Below, piece after piece: positions 6,129 to 6,575 of a stretch of 6,575 bases of DNA. The notes beneath the pieces are model-generated. The model searched no databases, was not told the DNA's origin, and worked only from the letters and a program-made list of their open reading frames with translations. Each line of letters begins with the position of its first letter. Positions within the stretch are counted from its first letter, which is position 1. The translations under genes and the position numbers were made by a program. Origin of the DNA: Bdellovibrionales bacterium (GTDB lineage Bacteria > Bdellovibrionota > Bdellovibrionia > Bdellovibrionales > UBA1609); the NCBI GenBank assembly GCA_026648125.1, contig JAPKGD010000103.1:1-6575 (forward strand). The letters run 5' to 3'.

Positions 6129-6575
6129 TCACTTGAACTTGCTGTTCAAGCGGTTGGCCAGGTACGCGCTCAAGACCACGTCCAGCGGGTTCTTGGTGTT
6201 CACTTCCACGAAGTCGATCTTGTTGTTGCGGCAGCCGCGCTTCATCTTCTCGGTGAAGCCCTTGTACTCTTCCAGGTAGTCCTTGCGCAGCGAGCGCGGG
6301 TCGCAGAGCAGCTCCTTCCAGCCCTCGTAGCCCTCGAACATCGTCATGTTCTCGAAGGGGAACTTGATCTCGAAGTCGTCGAGCAGCTGGAAGACGATGA
6401 CCTCGTGGCGGCGGTGCCGGAAGTGCTGCAGGCCGAAGAGCAGCTTCTCGGGATCGTCGAAGAGGTCGCTCAGGATCACGACCAGGCCCTTGCGTTTGAT
6501 GCGCTCGGCCAGGTCGTGAAAGATCCCGCCGGTGTCCGTGCGCTGTTCGGGCACGATCTGCCCCAGTTCGTGCAG
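6129..6575 (-). CDS. DUF58 domain protein, C-terminal part (5' end outside window)
   Basis: The frame is open to the right edge, giving 148 visible residues; an internal GTG at 6554 is not needed as a start. Family marks are GGIFHDLAERIKRKGLVVILSDLFDD (visible residues 16-41), the GLQHFRHRRHEVIVFQLLD stretch (48-66), CDPRSLRKDYLEEY (91-104) and a closing IDFVEVNTKNPLDVVLSAYLANR. This is the C-terminal half of DUF58, a VWA-related fold; the conserved N-terminal motif lies outside. DUF58 proteins typically sit beside MoxR-type AAA+ ATPases and VWA membrane proteins and are thought to act with them in chaperone-like complex maturation. The stop is 31 bases upstream of the BatA/VWA start on the same strand, so co-transcription is likely. 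Base use matches the VWA gene and differs from the left half of the window. Confidence 0.88.
   Translation of the reverse strand: MHELGQIVPEQRTDTGGIFHDLAERIKRKGLVVILSDLFDDPEKLLFGLQHFRHRRHEVIVFQLLDDFEIKFPFENMTMFEGYEGWKELLCDPRSLRKDYLEEYKGFTEKMKRGCRNNKIDFVEVNTKNPLDVVLSAYLANRLNSKFK

Noticed and set aside
1..6575. CRISPR array, tRNA or rRNA genes, riboswitch, toxin-antitoxin or defence system
   Set aside because: I looked for spaced direct repeats, cloverleaf-like segments and known defence domains on both strands and saw none that hold up.

Overview
The window reads as two unrelated pieces of bacterial DNA joined near position 4160. The left piece (1 to about 4160) has moderate GC and carries Gram-negative cell-envelope and tRNA-modification genes. 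An MCE/MlaD-like protein, an M23 peptidase, a DUF721/DciA protein, TrmFO and a lipoprotein with Gly-Ser-Thr repeats plus an Ig-like domain would suit a Bdellovibrionota or other former deltaproteobacterium. That placement is inference. The right piece (about 4160 to 6575) is very GC-rich. It encodes a DUF58 protein followed by a large BatA/VWA protein, a pair typical of Planctomycetota and related PVC bacteria. Counted by hand, 4081-4140 holds 25 G+C of 60 and 4201-4260 holds 47 of 60.

Left piece, in order. The C-terminal end of an MCE/MlaD-type lipid-transport protein overlaps by 4 bases the start of a secreted M23 zinc peptidase. Facing the peptidase is a DUF721/DciA gene on the minus strand, with a tail-to-tail overlap of about 119 bases. 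It is divergent from trmFO, and the two start codons lie within a few bases of each other. After trmFO come a small secreted protein of unknown function and then the lipoprotein gene, which is cut off at the junction.

Right piece, all on the minus strand. A DUF58 protein (5' end outside the window) lies 31 bases upstream of the BatA/VWA membrane protein, consistent with one operon. In such operons a MoxR-type AAA+ ATPase usually accompanies DUF58 and VWA proteins, but none is visible here.

The lipoprotein (plus strand) and the VWA protein (minus strand) run into the junction from opposite sides. Each stops within a few codons of crossing it, on a stop codon supplied wholly or partly by the other piece. 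Together with the abrupt base-composition step, this points to a chimeric contig or a recombination breakpoint rather than a natural gene arrangement. I find no convincing new defence, mobile or RNA system. The most useful observations are the junction, the compact dciA/trmFO arrangement, and two possible control elements upstream of the small secreted protein and the lipoprotein.
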